Origin: Gammaproteobacteria bacterium | GTDB lineage: Bacteria > Pseudomonadota > Gammaproteobacteria > Steroidobacterales > SZUA-146 | DNA length: 7,677 nucleotides | Assembly: GCA_003228965.1 (NCBI GenBank) | Contig: QIGP01000155.1 | Span: forward strand, 1-7,677 | Reading direction: 5' to 3' | Shown: in pieces, positions 1-5,595 of the stretch | Layout: each line of letters begins with the position of its first letter | Position numbering within the stretch: the stretch's first letter is position 1 | Translations under genes and position numbers: made by a program | The notes under the pieces: model-generated | The model's database searches: none | The model's input: the letters and a program-made list of their open reading frames with translations, nothing else | Told to the model about the DNA's origin: nothing

Positions 1-1794
1 CAGGAAAACGTCAAGAAAATTATCGAAGAAGCTTCTTCAGGCAATTTCGCTGATGGTTCCGACGAGCAAAAAGTGGGCGACTTGTTTAATTCGTTTATGG
101 ACATGGACCGACGCAACGCGTTGGGACTGTCACCGTTACAGCCTGAGCTGAATCGCATTAATGCGCTTGGAAACCACGACGACATTGCCGCTTACTTCGG
201 TCACGGCAACAAACTTGGACTAAGTCTTCCGTTTTCAATGTTCCTTTTTGAAGACCTGAAAGAGCCCACACGCTACGCCATATATACGTTTCAAGGCGGA
301 CTGGGCCTGCCTGACCGCGAATACTATTTCACTGACGACGAAAAGTCAGAAGACATTCGCATCAAGTACCGTGAGTACATGACCAAAATGTTCCTCATGA
401 CCAACCTTGGCGACGCCAACGACGTTGATGCGATTTACGAACTTGAAAAAACGCTCGCCGCCAGGCAAATGAAGAAAGAGCAGGCTCGGGACATTGTTAA
501 GCTTTACAACCCGTATACACGTAGCGAACTTAACGTTTTGGCTCCAGACTTTAACTGGGACGCTTATCTGGCTGCTGCAGACTTAAAAGACGTGCCTCGC
601 CTGATCGTTGCTATGAAAGACTACACGAGCGACTTCAATTCGATCTTCACGGATACCGATTTTGGCACCTGGAAAAAGTATCTCGCGTGGTCGGCTCTGC
701 GTAACGCAAGCCGTCGCCTTACCACTGACATCGACGAAGCAACCTTCGATTTCTATCGACGCACGCTTACCGGTGCGAAAGAACAAACACCCATGTGGCG
801 CCGTGGCGTTAACGTGGTTAACGCAAACCTGGGCGAAGTTGTCGGCAAAGTGTACGTGAAGCGACACTTTCCGCCCGCTGCGAAAGTCGAGATGCAAACC
901 TTGGTCGACAACCTGATTAAAGCCTATGGCGTCAGCATTAAAGACCTCGACTGGATGGGTGAAGCTACTCGAGCCGAGGCGCTCGACAAGCTGTCAAAGT
1001 TCACGCCAAAAATTGGTTACCCCGACATTTGGAAAGACTACGATGCGTTGAGTGTTGACGCTAACGATCTTTACGCAAACATGGAACGGTCCACCTTGGT
1101 TGAGTACGCCCGCAACGTTGCCAAGCTCAACGGCCCCGTGCAAAAACACGAATGGGGCATGACACCGCAAACGGTTAACGCCTACTACAATCCGCCGCAA
1201 AACGAGATTGTATTCCCGGCGGCTATTTTGCAGCCTCCTTACTTTGACCTGAACGCAGAAGACGCCGTGAACTACGGCGCTATTGGTGCCGTGATTGGGC
1301 ACGAAATTGGTCACGGTTTTGACGACCAGGGCAGTACGTTCGACGGTGACGGTGTACTACGCGACTGGTGGACCGACAACGACAAAGCCGAATTTAAAAA
1401 ACGCACCTCGAAGCTGATTGAGCAATACGACAGTTTCGCAGTCTTTGACGACCTGAACGTTAACGGTGAATTCACGCTCGGTGAAAACATTGGTGACCTT
1501 GGTGGTCTTAGCATCGCTTTGAAGGCTTATAGAATGTCCTTGGACGGCAAGCCTGCCCCGGTTCTCGATGGCTACACCGGTGAACAGCGGGTGTTTTTGG
1601 GCTACGCCCAGGCGTGGTTAAAAAAATCTCGCGAAGCCGCACTACGTCAACAAGTGGGAACCGACCCCCACTCTCCAGCGCAATTTCGGGTGAACGGTGT
1701 GGTGCGTAACGTACCTGAGTTTTACGAGGCGTTCGACGTTAAGCCTGGCGACAAGCTCTACCTGCCACCAGAAGAGCGTGTGAAAATCTGGTAG
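1..1794 (+). CDS. M13 family zinc metallopeptidase (neprilysin/PepO-like), 5'-truncated by window edge
   Basis: A zinc endopeptidase of family M13, most likely acting on peptides in the periplasm. The frame is open from base 1 (597 codons visible). A GTG at 73 is internal, since the upstream codons read as normal family sequence, so roughly the first 80-100 residues, including any signal peptide or lipobox, lie outside the window. Codons are counted from base 1. The substrate-binding NAY is at 393-395. The zinc-binding and catalytic HEIGH is at 434-438, followed by GFDDQG. The third zinc ligand E is in GENIGD at 494-499. The conserved DPHSPAQFR at 555-563 carries H557 and R563, six apart like H711/R717 of neprilysin. 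The C-terminus is VKIW: the terminal Trp is kept but the Cys of the usual CxxW ending is absent, and I see no cysteine in the visible protein. All catalytic residues are intact. The gene ends at a strong terminator, so it is transcribed separately from what follows. Family assignment is very sure; the physiological substrate is unknown. Confidence 0.96.
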   Translation, partial: QENVKKIIEEASSGNFADGSDEQKVGDLFNSFMDMDRRNALGLSPLQPELNRINALGNHDDIAAYFGHGNKLGLSLPFSMFLFEDLKEPTRYAIYTFQGGLGLPDREYYFTDDEKSEDIRIKYREYMTKMFLMTNLGDANDVDAIYELEKTLAARQMKKEQARDIVKLYNPYTRSELNVLAPDFNWDAYLAAADLKDVPRLIVAMKDYTSDFNSIFTDTDFGTWKKYLAWSALRNASRRLTTDIDEATFDFYRRTLTGAKEQTPMWRRGVNVVNANLGEVVGKVYVKRHFPPAAKVEMQTLVDNLIKAYGVSIKDLDWMGEATRAEALDKLSKFTPKIGYPDIWKDYDALSVDANDLYANMERSTLVEYARNVAKLNGPVQKHEWGMTPQTVNAYYNPPQNEIVFPAAILQPPYFDLNAEDAVNYGAIGAVIGHEIGHGFDDQGSTFDGDGVLRDWWTDNDKAEFKKRTSKLIEQYDSFAVFDDLNVNGEFTLGENIGDLGGLSIALKAYRMSLDGKPAPVLDGYTGEQRVFLGYAQAWLKKSREAALRQQVGTDPHSPAQFRVNGVVRNVPEFYEAFDVKPGDKLYLPPEERVKIW

Positions 1795-1819
1795 TCGCGA
1801 GACTGCAAGACAAGAGATG

Positions 1820-1850
1820 GGGCGCACCGGCAGGTGTTGCCCTTTTTTTT
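1820..1850 (+). terminator. Rho-independent terminator of the M13 peptidase gene
   Basis: GGGC (1820-1823) pairs with GCCC (1839-1842). After a small internal loop, CACC (1825-1828) pairs with GGTG (1833-1836) around a GGCA loop. Eight uninterrupted T (1843-1850) follow directly. It starts 25 bases after the peptidase stop codon. Hairpin plus U-tract is the classical intrinsic terminator layout. Confidence 0.88.
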
Positions 1851-1855
1851 GACCT

Positions 1856-1896
1856 TGGAATAACTGTAGGAGCGCCCCAGGAACCGCACTATTCCA
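1856..1896. repeat. Spaced inverted repeat TGGAATA / TATTCCA
   Basis: TGGAATA (1856-1862) and TATTCCA (1890-1896) are perfect 7-bp inverted arms separated by 27 bp. They lie between the terminator and the putative promoter of the next gene. They could be paired operator half-sites or a weak stem, but chance is possible at this length. Confidence 0.25.
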
Positions 1897-1905
1897 TGCA
1901 GCCAA

Positions 1906-1934
1906 TCGACACCGCCGCACCATTGCCCTAAACT
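1906..1934 (+). promoter_or_regulatory. Putative sigma70 promoter of the 101-aa protein gene
   Basis: The -35-like TCGACA (1906-1911, 5 of 6 to consensus) and -10-like TAAACT (1929-1934, 4 of 6) are separated by exactly 17 bp. Transcription would start near 1941, giving a leader of about 24 bases before the ATG at 1965. The preceding gene is closed by a terminator, so a promoter is needed here. Confidence 0.45.
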
Positions 1935-1964
1935 AAAAGCGTCATTATTGAGCGAGACACCACC

Positions 1965-2270
1965 ATGGCTGGGCAAGTTGAAGCACTAACCAAACTTTTA
2001 AAACAACACGGCGTTGAACTGTCAGCGGTCGCCGCTAACAAAATTATGTTAGCTGTCGGCGTGCTTGAAGAGAAAACGCGCCCGAGCTCTGCCGATCCTA
2101 CTAAAATCAAGAAATTCAAAGCATTGACCGAGCTTGGTTTGGAGTTTGGTGACAACGTGCAAAACAATATGTCGCCTGAAACCACGCCTAAATATTATGT
2201 AGATCAGTTTCCTGCATTGATTGCGAAGTATTTAAAACCAACGGCGCGAGTCATTCCAAACGAAGAATAG
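1965..2270 (+). CDS. Small protein of unknown function, 101 aa
   Basis: I do not recognise this protein with certainty. It starts at ATG 1965 with only a weak purine-rich stretch upstream (GAGCGAG). It has no signal peptide, membrane segment or cysteine, and looks like a soluble, mostly helical cytoplasmic protein. Residues 1-35 look helical and could form a helix-turn-helix-like unit (KLLKQHGVE, then ANKIMLAVGVLEEK). They are followed by a basic stretch (KIKKFKALTELGLEFGDN, about 46-63) and a C-terminal segment rich in aromatic residues (PKYYVDQFPALIAKYLKP). The pattern of a short helical part, a basic segment ending in 'LTELGLEFG.N', then 'YY.D.FP.L' reminds me of winged-helix segments near the C-termini of phage antirepressor-like proteins. 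That is recall-based inference, not a domain call. The gene is monocistronic, between a terminator and a convergent neighbour. That it is a real gene is likely; its function is open. Confidence 0.8.
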   Translation: MAGQVEALTKLLKQHGVELSAVAANKIMLAVGVLEEKTRPSSADPTKIKKFKALTELGLEFGDNVQNNMSPETTPKYYVDQFPALIAKYLKPTARVIPNEE

Positions 2271-2280
2271 GCAAAACTAC

Positions 2281-2289
2281 TGCTATACT
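2281..2289 (+). promoter_or_regulatory. Possible extended -10 element after the 101-aa gene
   Basis: TGCTATACT carries the TGn extension plus TATACT (5 of 6 to TATAAT), ten bases after the stop of the preceding gene. No convincing -35 is seen 16-18 bp upstream. It would drive a short transcript toward the 3' end of the Rieske gene, either antisense or for the tiny reading frame at 2339. Confidence 0.25.
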
Positions 2290-2338
2290 TTTCTGCCAGC
2301 GAACTGGGCCTACCGTAGGGATTGGCGAGTTTGCAAAT

Positions 2339-2428
2339 GTGAGCGAAGCCTTGATTGACGATCAACTGTTTACACCCGATTACCCATCGCCCGATTTCAC
2401 CGTTTTTCGAGGTGCGTTGTTCGAGTAA
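2339..2428 (+). CDS. Possible 29-codon small ORF
   Basis: A GTG-initiated frame of 29 codons ends at TAA 2426-2428, 13 bases short of the stop codon of the convergent Rieske gene. GGCGAG lies about 9 bases before the start. The peptide is acidic and aromatic (it contains LFTPDYPSPDFTVF), with no recognisable family. An inverted repeat TTGAT-N5-ATCAA lies inside it (2351-2365). It could be a genuine small protein, a gene remnant or chance. Apart from this and the -10-like element at 2281, I see nothing between 2271 and 2441. Confidence 0.15.
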   Translation: MSEALIDDQLFTPDYPSPDFTVFRGALFE

Positions 2429-2441
2429 CCGCCGCGGGTTG

Positions 2442-2813
2442 CTAAATTATCACAGGCTCAGGCGGAATCTCGGCAAACACGGTGTCGTTGCGCACTTCAA
2501 TGTTCCACGGCATGAGCGAGCGTCCAAGACACGGACCACCCACGCACAGGCCGTTGTCCAGTTCAAACATTGCGCCGTGTGCTGAGCACATAATGTGGTC
2601 TTTGGTTTTGGTAAGAAAAGCATTGGGCGCCCAGTCAAGCGGACGTCCGGCGTGAGGGCACACGTTCTTGTAGCCGTATACCGTGCCTTCTTTTTGCACG
2701 ACGAAACCAAACAACGGGTATTTGCCTGCCATTACTTTAAAGCCGAATGCGCCAGGGTCACCGATTTTGGATACGGCACAAACTTCAAGCCATTCGTTAC
2801 TTTCTTCCACCAT
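2442..2813 (-). CDS. Small Rieske [2Fe-2S] ferredoxin-like protein, 123 aa
   Basis: A soluble single-domain Rieske protein, expected to carry one [2Fe-2S] cluster and to act as an electron carrier. With ATG 2813 as start, the cluster motifs are CPHAG (C52, H54) and CSAHG (C76, H79), that is C-x-H ... C-x2-H. The family's GxCVGGPC segment follows (C90, C95). No signal peptide or membrane anchor is present, so it is cytoplasmic, unlike the bc1-complex Rieske subunit. The frame stays open upstream to a TTG at 2870 with an ATG at 2852. I prefer 2813 because it gives a family-typical length, has GAGAAG just upstream, and leaves the palindromic promoter region outside the coding sequence. A GTG at 2810 is an alternative. 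The gene is divergent from the SnoaL-like gene at 2873. Its redox partner cannot be inferred, since no oxygenase or reductase is adjacent. Confidence 0.9.
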   Translation of the reverse strand: MVEESNEWLEVCAVSKIGDPGAFGFKVMAGKYPLFGFVVQKEGTVYGYKNVCPHAGRPLDWAPNAFLTKTKDHIMCSAHGAMFELDNGLCVGGPCLGRSLMPWNIEVRNDTVFAEIPPEPVII

Positions 2814-2832
2814 GTGCTTCTCGCAATACGCT

Positions 2833-2849
2833 GGGCAGGTATACTGCCC
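2833..2849. promoter_or_regulatory. Palindrome with shared divergent -10 between Rieske and SnoaL-like genes
   Basis: GGGCAG (2833-2838) and CTGCCC (2844-2849) are perfect inverted arms around GTATA. Read on the plus strand, TATACT (2840-2845) is a good -10 that would give a leader of about 20 bases for the gene at 2873. Read on the minus strand, TATACC (2843-2838) is a -10 with TTCTTA 17 bp upstream (2866-2861), suited to the Rieske start at 2813. The -35 elements are weak on both sides, which fits an activator or repressor site. The lack of a T-tract and the position between divergent starts argue against a terminator. Confidence 0.5.
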
Positions 2850-2872
2850 CATTGACCAAATAAGAAGCAACT

Positions 2873-3280
2873 ATGAAATTTGCCACCCCTTCTGAAACAC
2901 AAACCGCCTTCTACAAGGCGTTTTCCGAAGCCTGTCTCGATGACATGAAGCAAGTATGGCTGGACTCGCCGAGCGTCATTTGTACACACCCTATGGCGCA
3001 GCGCATTGTGGGCTACCGTTTGGTCATTGGCAGCTTTCTTGGGCTTTTCCAGAATCAGAGTCAACTAAATGCCGGTTTGGAGCAGGTAGAGACGATGCAA
3101 ACCAGTGACTTAAGCGTACATACAGGTGTTGAAATACTTCACCAGGACGCGATGGAATTTCGTATGCAGGTCACGAACGTGTATCGATCGACGAAGGACG
3201 GCTGGCATATGGTCCTGCATCACGCGTCGCCTGTTCATGCCGCTGAGCCACCGGGCCGGTTTGCTAGTAAAGTGCACTAG
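2873..3280 (+). CDS. NTF2/SnoaL-like fold protein, 135 aa
   Basis: A small cytoplasmic protein of the NTF2-like superfamily (SnoaL-like/DUF4440 type), an alpha+beta cone fold that binds small ligands or acts as an enzyme in different members. The pattern fits well. There is an N-terminal helix (FYKAFSEACLDDMKQVW, about 13-29), then a strand with the CTHP turn and GYRLVIGSF helix start (about 36-53). Later come the antiparallel strands, ending with KDGWHMVLHHASPV near residues 107-123, where the family typically has 'GWR..LHH.SP'. The start is ATG 2873, with AAGAAG five bases upstream. It is divergent from the Rieske gene and possibly co-regulated with it through the palindrome at 2833-2849, and it converges on ampG. 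The ligand or reaction cannot be told from the sequence. Confidence 0.85.
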   Translation: MKFATPSETQTAFYKAFSEACLDDMKQVWLDSPSVICTHPMAQRIVGYRLVIGSFLGLFQNQSQLNAGLEQVETMQTSDLSVHTGVEILHQDAMEFRMQVTNVYRSTKDGWHMVLHHASPVHAAEPPGRFASKVH

Positions 3281-3301
3281 TGCTTCGTTCTTCAATGAAC
3301 G
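3274..3301. repeat. Inverted repeats at the convergent end of the SnoaL-like and ampG genes
   Basis: The 10-bp perfect palindrome GCACTAGTGC (3274-3283) contains the TAG stop of the SnoaL-like gene. Three bases on, CGTTC-TTCAAT-GAACG (3286-3301) can form a 5-bp hairpin. No T-tract follows on either strand, so if it terminates transcription it would be weak or factor-assisted. The ampG stop lies 15 bases beyond. Confidence 0.3.
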
Positions 3302-3315
3302 TGCGAACCACTTGA

Positions 3316-4614
3316 TCAGCTGGTTACGGACTCGCGTTTTTCATTCCACGGCGCCACCACAAACAGCATGAGCATTCCCGGAATTGCGCAAGCGAAGCAC
3401 AGCATAAAAAACTGCTCATAACCCAACCCCTCGATGAGGAAACCCGTGCTTGCCGAAGCAAGTGTGCGTGGAATAGCAGCCAGACTCGACAAAAGAGCAA
3501 ACTGAGTTGCGGTAAATTCCGTGTTGCATAACCTGGCCATAAAGGCGATGAGTGCCACCTGCCCCAACCCCACGCCCAGATACTCAAGGGAAACAGCGGC
3601 GCCAAGTGGTACCAACATGGACCAGGACTGTCCAAACAGGTTAAATACATCCTGCCCTTCTAGTGACGCAAGACCGGCGTAACCGAGAATTGAAAAAATC
3701 TGGGCAACACCAAACACCCATAGAGCCCGGTTGATGCCGAGCTTAATCATGACTACACCACCAATGATTGAGCCGATGACGGCTGCCCAAAGTTTGCAGG
3801 CTTTGGCAACCACGCCAATTTCGGTAAGGCTGTAACCCATGTCGAGAAAGAACGGTGTTTCAAGCGCAACGGCCATGTTGTCACCGAGTTTGTAGAGCAT
3901 CATGAATATTAAAATGGCCCACGCTTTGGAAAAATTTCGACTCTTGCTAAAAAACTCAATAAACGGATTAATAATAGCGTCGACCAAACGCTCGGGCGCT
4001 TTGACCGCGTGCTCGGGCTCATTACATATTAGCGTTGTGACCACACCCACTAACATGAACGCCGCGACAATGAGGTTTACCGTGCTCCAGGGCATGGAGT
4101 CTGCAAGTATCAAAGCAAGCGAACCTGGTACTAAAGACGATATTTTGTAGGCGTTAATAAAGTAGGAGTTACCTACGCCCAACTCGTTGTCGGACAACAG
4201 CTCGCGACGGTAAGCGTCCAGCACAATGTCCTGGCTCGCCGAGAAAAACGCGATGCCACCCACCAGCACCAATAGCAGCTTGAGGCTTTCGGCGGGTTTT
4301 ACGAAGGCTAAAGAGGCTATCAGCACCATAAGTGCGAGCTGAGTTACCAGCATCCAGCCACGGCGCCTGCCAAGGAAAGGTATCGAATACCTGTCCATGA
4401 ATGGCGCCCACAGAAATTTCCACGTGTACGGAAAGCCGATGAGGGCAAACAGCCCGATGGTTTTAAGGTCTATGCCTTCGACGCGCAGCCACGCGGGAAC
4501 TTGCTGGATAAGAATATACAACGGCAGGCCGGAAGCAAAGCCTGTAAACAAACACACCAACATGCGGCGGTTGAACAGCGTGGTCCAAAAGCGTTTGTCG
4601 GTAAACGCGACCAC
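3316..4614 (-). CDS. ampG: AmpG-family muropeptide MFS permease, 432 aa
   Basis: An inner-membrane major facilitator that imports GlcNAc-anhydroMurNAc peptides released by peptidoglycan turnover, feeding cell-wall recycling and, in many species, signalling for beta-lactamase induction. The family marks are clear: FASGLPLYIL in TM1 (26-35), GIDLKTIGLFALIGFPYTWKF (47-67) before WAPFMDRY, FLGRRRGW (80-87) in the cytoplasmic loop, and FFSASQDIVLDAYR (123-136). Further on come LYKLGDNMA and, in the C-terminal half, FTATQFALLSSLAAI. Hydrophobic segments fit about 12 membrane spans. At 432 residues it is shorter than the E. coli protein (491), ending shortly after the helix that contains 'AIPGMLMLF' and so lacking the last two spans. 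This matches the short AmpG/AmpP type. The start is GTG 4614, which shares its G with the TAG stop of xthA (TAGTG) and has no separate Shine-Dalgarno sequence. Translation is therefore probably coupled to xthA. No beta-lactamase or AmpR gene is nearby. Confidence 0.92.
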   Translation of the reverse strand: MVAFTDKRFWTTLFNRRMLVCLFTGFASGLPLYILIQQVPAWLRVEGIDLKTIGLFALIGFPYTWKFLWAPFMDRYSIPFLGRRRGWMLVTQLALMVLIASLAFVKPAESLKLLLVLVGGIAFFSASQDIVLDAYRRELLSDNELGVGNSYFINAYKISSLVPGSLALILADSMPWSTVNLIVAAFMLVGVVTTLICNEPEHAVKAPERLVDAIINPFIEFFSKSRNFSKAWAILIFMMLYKLGDNMAVALETPFFLDMGYSLTEIGVVAKACKLWAAVIGSIIGGVVMIKLGINRALWVFGVAQIFSILGYAGLASLEGQDVFNLFGQSWSMLVPLGAAVSLEYLGVGLGQVALIAFMARLCNTEFTATQFALLSSLAAIPRTLASASTGFLIEGLGYEQFFMLCFACAIPGMLMLFVVAPWNEKRESVTS

Positions 4615-5417
4615 TACGGTTCGACGTTGAAGTCGTAGTCGAGAATGAGCGGCGCGTGATCAGAAAAAGGCTTGTCTCTGTAAATGCGCGTTTTGGTCAC
4701 TTTGCTTCCAACGAGGGGTGTGCATACGTGGTAGTCGATGCGCCAGCCAACGTTGTTGGCCCGTGCCTGTCCACGGTTAGACCACCACGTGTACTCGTGT
4801 TCTTTTTGCTTTAGCTGACGAAAACCGTCAACGAGACCAACCGGGCCAAACACTTCGTCGAGCCACGCGCGCTCTTCGGGCAAGAAGCCTGAATTCTTCT
4901 TGTTGCCCTTCCAGTTGCGTATGTCTTCGTTCTTGTGCGCAATATTCCAGTCGCCGCAAATAACGTATTCGCGCTTCTTGCGCTTGAGTGTCTTGAGGTA
5001 GGGCAGGAATAAATTGAGAAAACGCCATTTGGCGTCCTGGCGGATGTCGCCGGAAGATCCTGAAGGTAAGTAGAGGCTGATGACGCTTAAGTTGCCAAAC
5101 TGCACTTCGACAAAGCGGCCTTCGTCGTCGAATTCCTGCCAACCGTCCTGACCACCGCAGGCTTCTTTGAGCGTGCGAATCACTTTGCGGGGCTTGTGGC
5201 GACTGTATATAGCGGTGCCGCTATAGCCTTTCTTGACGGCGTCGACGTAGTAGACGTGATGTTTCGGTGGATGGAAAACCGGGTCTTCCAGCTGGTGGAC
5301 CTGAGCTTTGGTTTCCTGCACGCAGCACACGTCGGCGCGCTGCCTTGCCAGCCACTGGAAGAAGCCTTTCCTCGACGCAGCCCGTATGCCGTTTGTGTTT
5401 ACACTGATAATTCGCAA
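4614..5417 (-). CDS. xthA: Exodeoxyribonuclease III (AP endonuclease), 267 aa
   Basis: A Mg2+-dependent 3'-5' double-strand exonuclease and class II AP endonuclease of base-excision repair, acting in the cytoplasm. It belongs to the exonuclease/endonuclease/phosphatase superfamily. I chose TTG 5417 as start because GGGGAG (5429-5424) lies six bases before it and the protein then begins with the canonical LRIISVNTNGIRA. The frame is open further upstream, but that part is not family sequence. All catalytic positions are present: N7, E35 (QETK), Y116 (SLYLPSG), D156 and N158 (CGDWNIAH), D228 (RIDYH), and D253-H254 (FSDHAPL). E. coli XthA is 268 aa. The gene is divergent from pyrE, as crc is in Pseudomonas, and segments such as KRKKREY...GFLPEERAWLDEVFG resemble Crc. 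Unlike Crc, however, the nuclease residues are intact, so I call it an active nuclease. It is first in an operon with ampG. Confidence 0.93.
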   Translation of the reverse strand: MRIISVNTNGIRAASRKGFFQWLARQRADVCCVQETKAQVHQLEDPVFHPPKHHVYYVDAVKKGYSGTAIYSRHKPRKVIRTLKEACGGQDGWQEFDDEGRFVEVQFGNLSVISLYLPSGSSGDIRQDAKWRFLNLFLPYLKTLKRKKREYVICGDWNIAHKNEDIRNWKGNKKNSGFLPEERAWLDEVFGPVGLVDGFRQLKQKEHEYTWWSNRGQARANNVGWRIDYHVCTPLVGSKVTKTRIYRDKPFSDHAPLILDYDFNVEP

Positions 5418-5433
5418 AGCTTGCTCCCCAACA

Positions 5434-5477
5434 ATTATAGACGCGTGTATCATACCCAACCACGCGGTGAACCTCAG
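5434..5477 (-). promoter_or_regulatory. Putative xthA-ampG promoter
   Basis: On the minus strand TATGAT (5454-5449) is a 5-of-6 match to the -10 hexamer, with a poor -35 (CTGAGG, 5477-5472) at 17 bp. It would give a leader of about 25 bases containing the whole GGGGAG ribosome-binding site. A perfect TATAAT (5439-5434) lies 15 bp further down, but a start from it would cut into the ribosome-binding site. One or both may be used. Confidence 0.4.
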
Positions 5478-5507
5478 TAGAAAAAACGACGGGTTTAATA
5501 CAACGCA

Positions 5508-5552
5508 GCGGCTGCAACACAACTGCCCACCCAAACCGGCCAGGCTAGCCGC
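5508..5552 (+). promoter_or_regulatory. Possible stem-loop in the pyrE leader
   Basis: GCGGCT (5508-5513) and AGCCGC (5547-5552) are perfect complements, extendable by a G-U pair inside, around a 33-base cytosine-rich loop that also contains the palindrome GGCTAGCC. It ends just before an AGGG and the ATG of a short leader frame upstream of pyrE. No T-tract follows, so it is not a classical attenuator. A role in translation initiation is conceivable. Confidence 0.25.
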
Positions 5553-5562
5553 ACAGGGTTAC

Positions 5563-5595
5563 ATGACACGGCTAAACAGGATTTCACATGAGTAA
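5563..5595 (+). CDS. Possible pyrE leader peptide (10 codons)
   Basis: ATG 5563, preceded by AGGG (5555-5558), opens a frame encoding [10 protein letters not shown] and ending at TAA 5593-5595. The frame overlaps the pyrE start codon (5588) in another reading frame by eight bases. A ribosome finishing it would sit on the pyrE start, so it could couple translation or regulate pyrE. It is equally possible that this is chance, since pyrE has its own AGGA. Confidence 0.25.
   Translation: MTRLNRISHE

Noticed and set aside
994..1314. Long minus-strand frame inside the M13 peptidase gene
   Set aside because: It is opposite the most conserved part of a clear peptidase (NAYYN and HEIGH region) and has no family features; it is a shadow.
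2270..2320. Intrinsic terminator after the 101-aa gene
   Set aside because: Short hairpins such as CCTA-CCG-TAGG exist, but no stem-plus-T-tract combination was found.
2355..2585. 76-codon plus-strand frame
   Set aside because: Most of it is antisense to the Rieske cluster-binding region, and its composition is that of a shadow frame.
3324..3650. 108-codon minus-strand frame inside ampG
   Set aside because: It lies in another frame of the ampG C-terminal half and reads as low-quality Trp/Ser/Pro-rich translation without a domain.
5308..5595. 95-codon plus-strand frame running into pyrE
   Set aside because: It is mostly antisense to the well-supported xthA gene. Only its last 10 codons, with their own AGGG and ATG, are considered, as a leader peptide.
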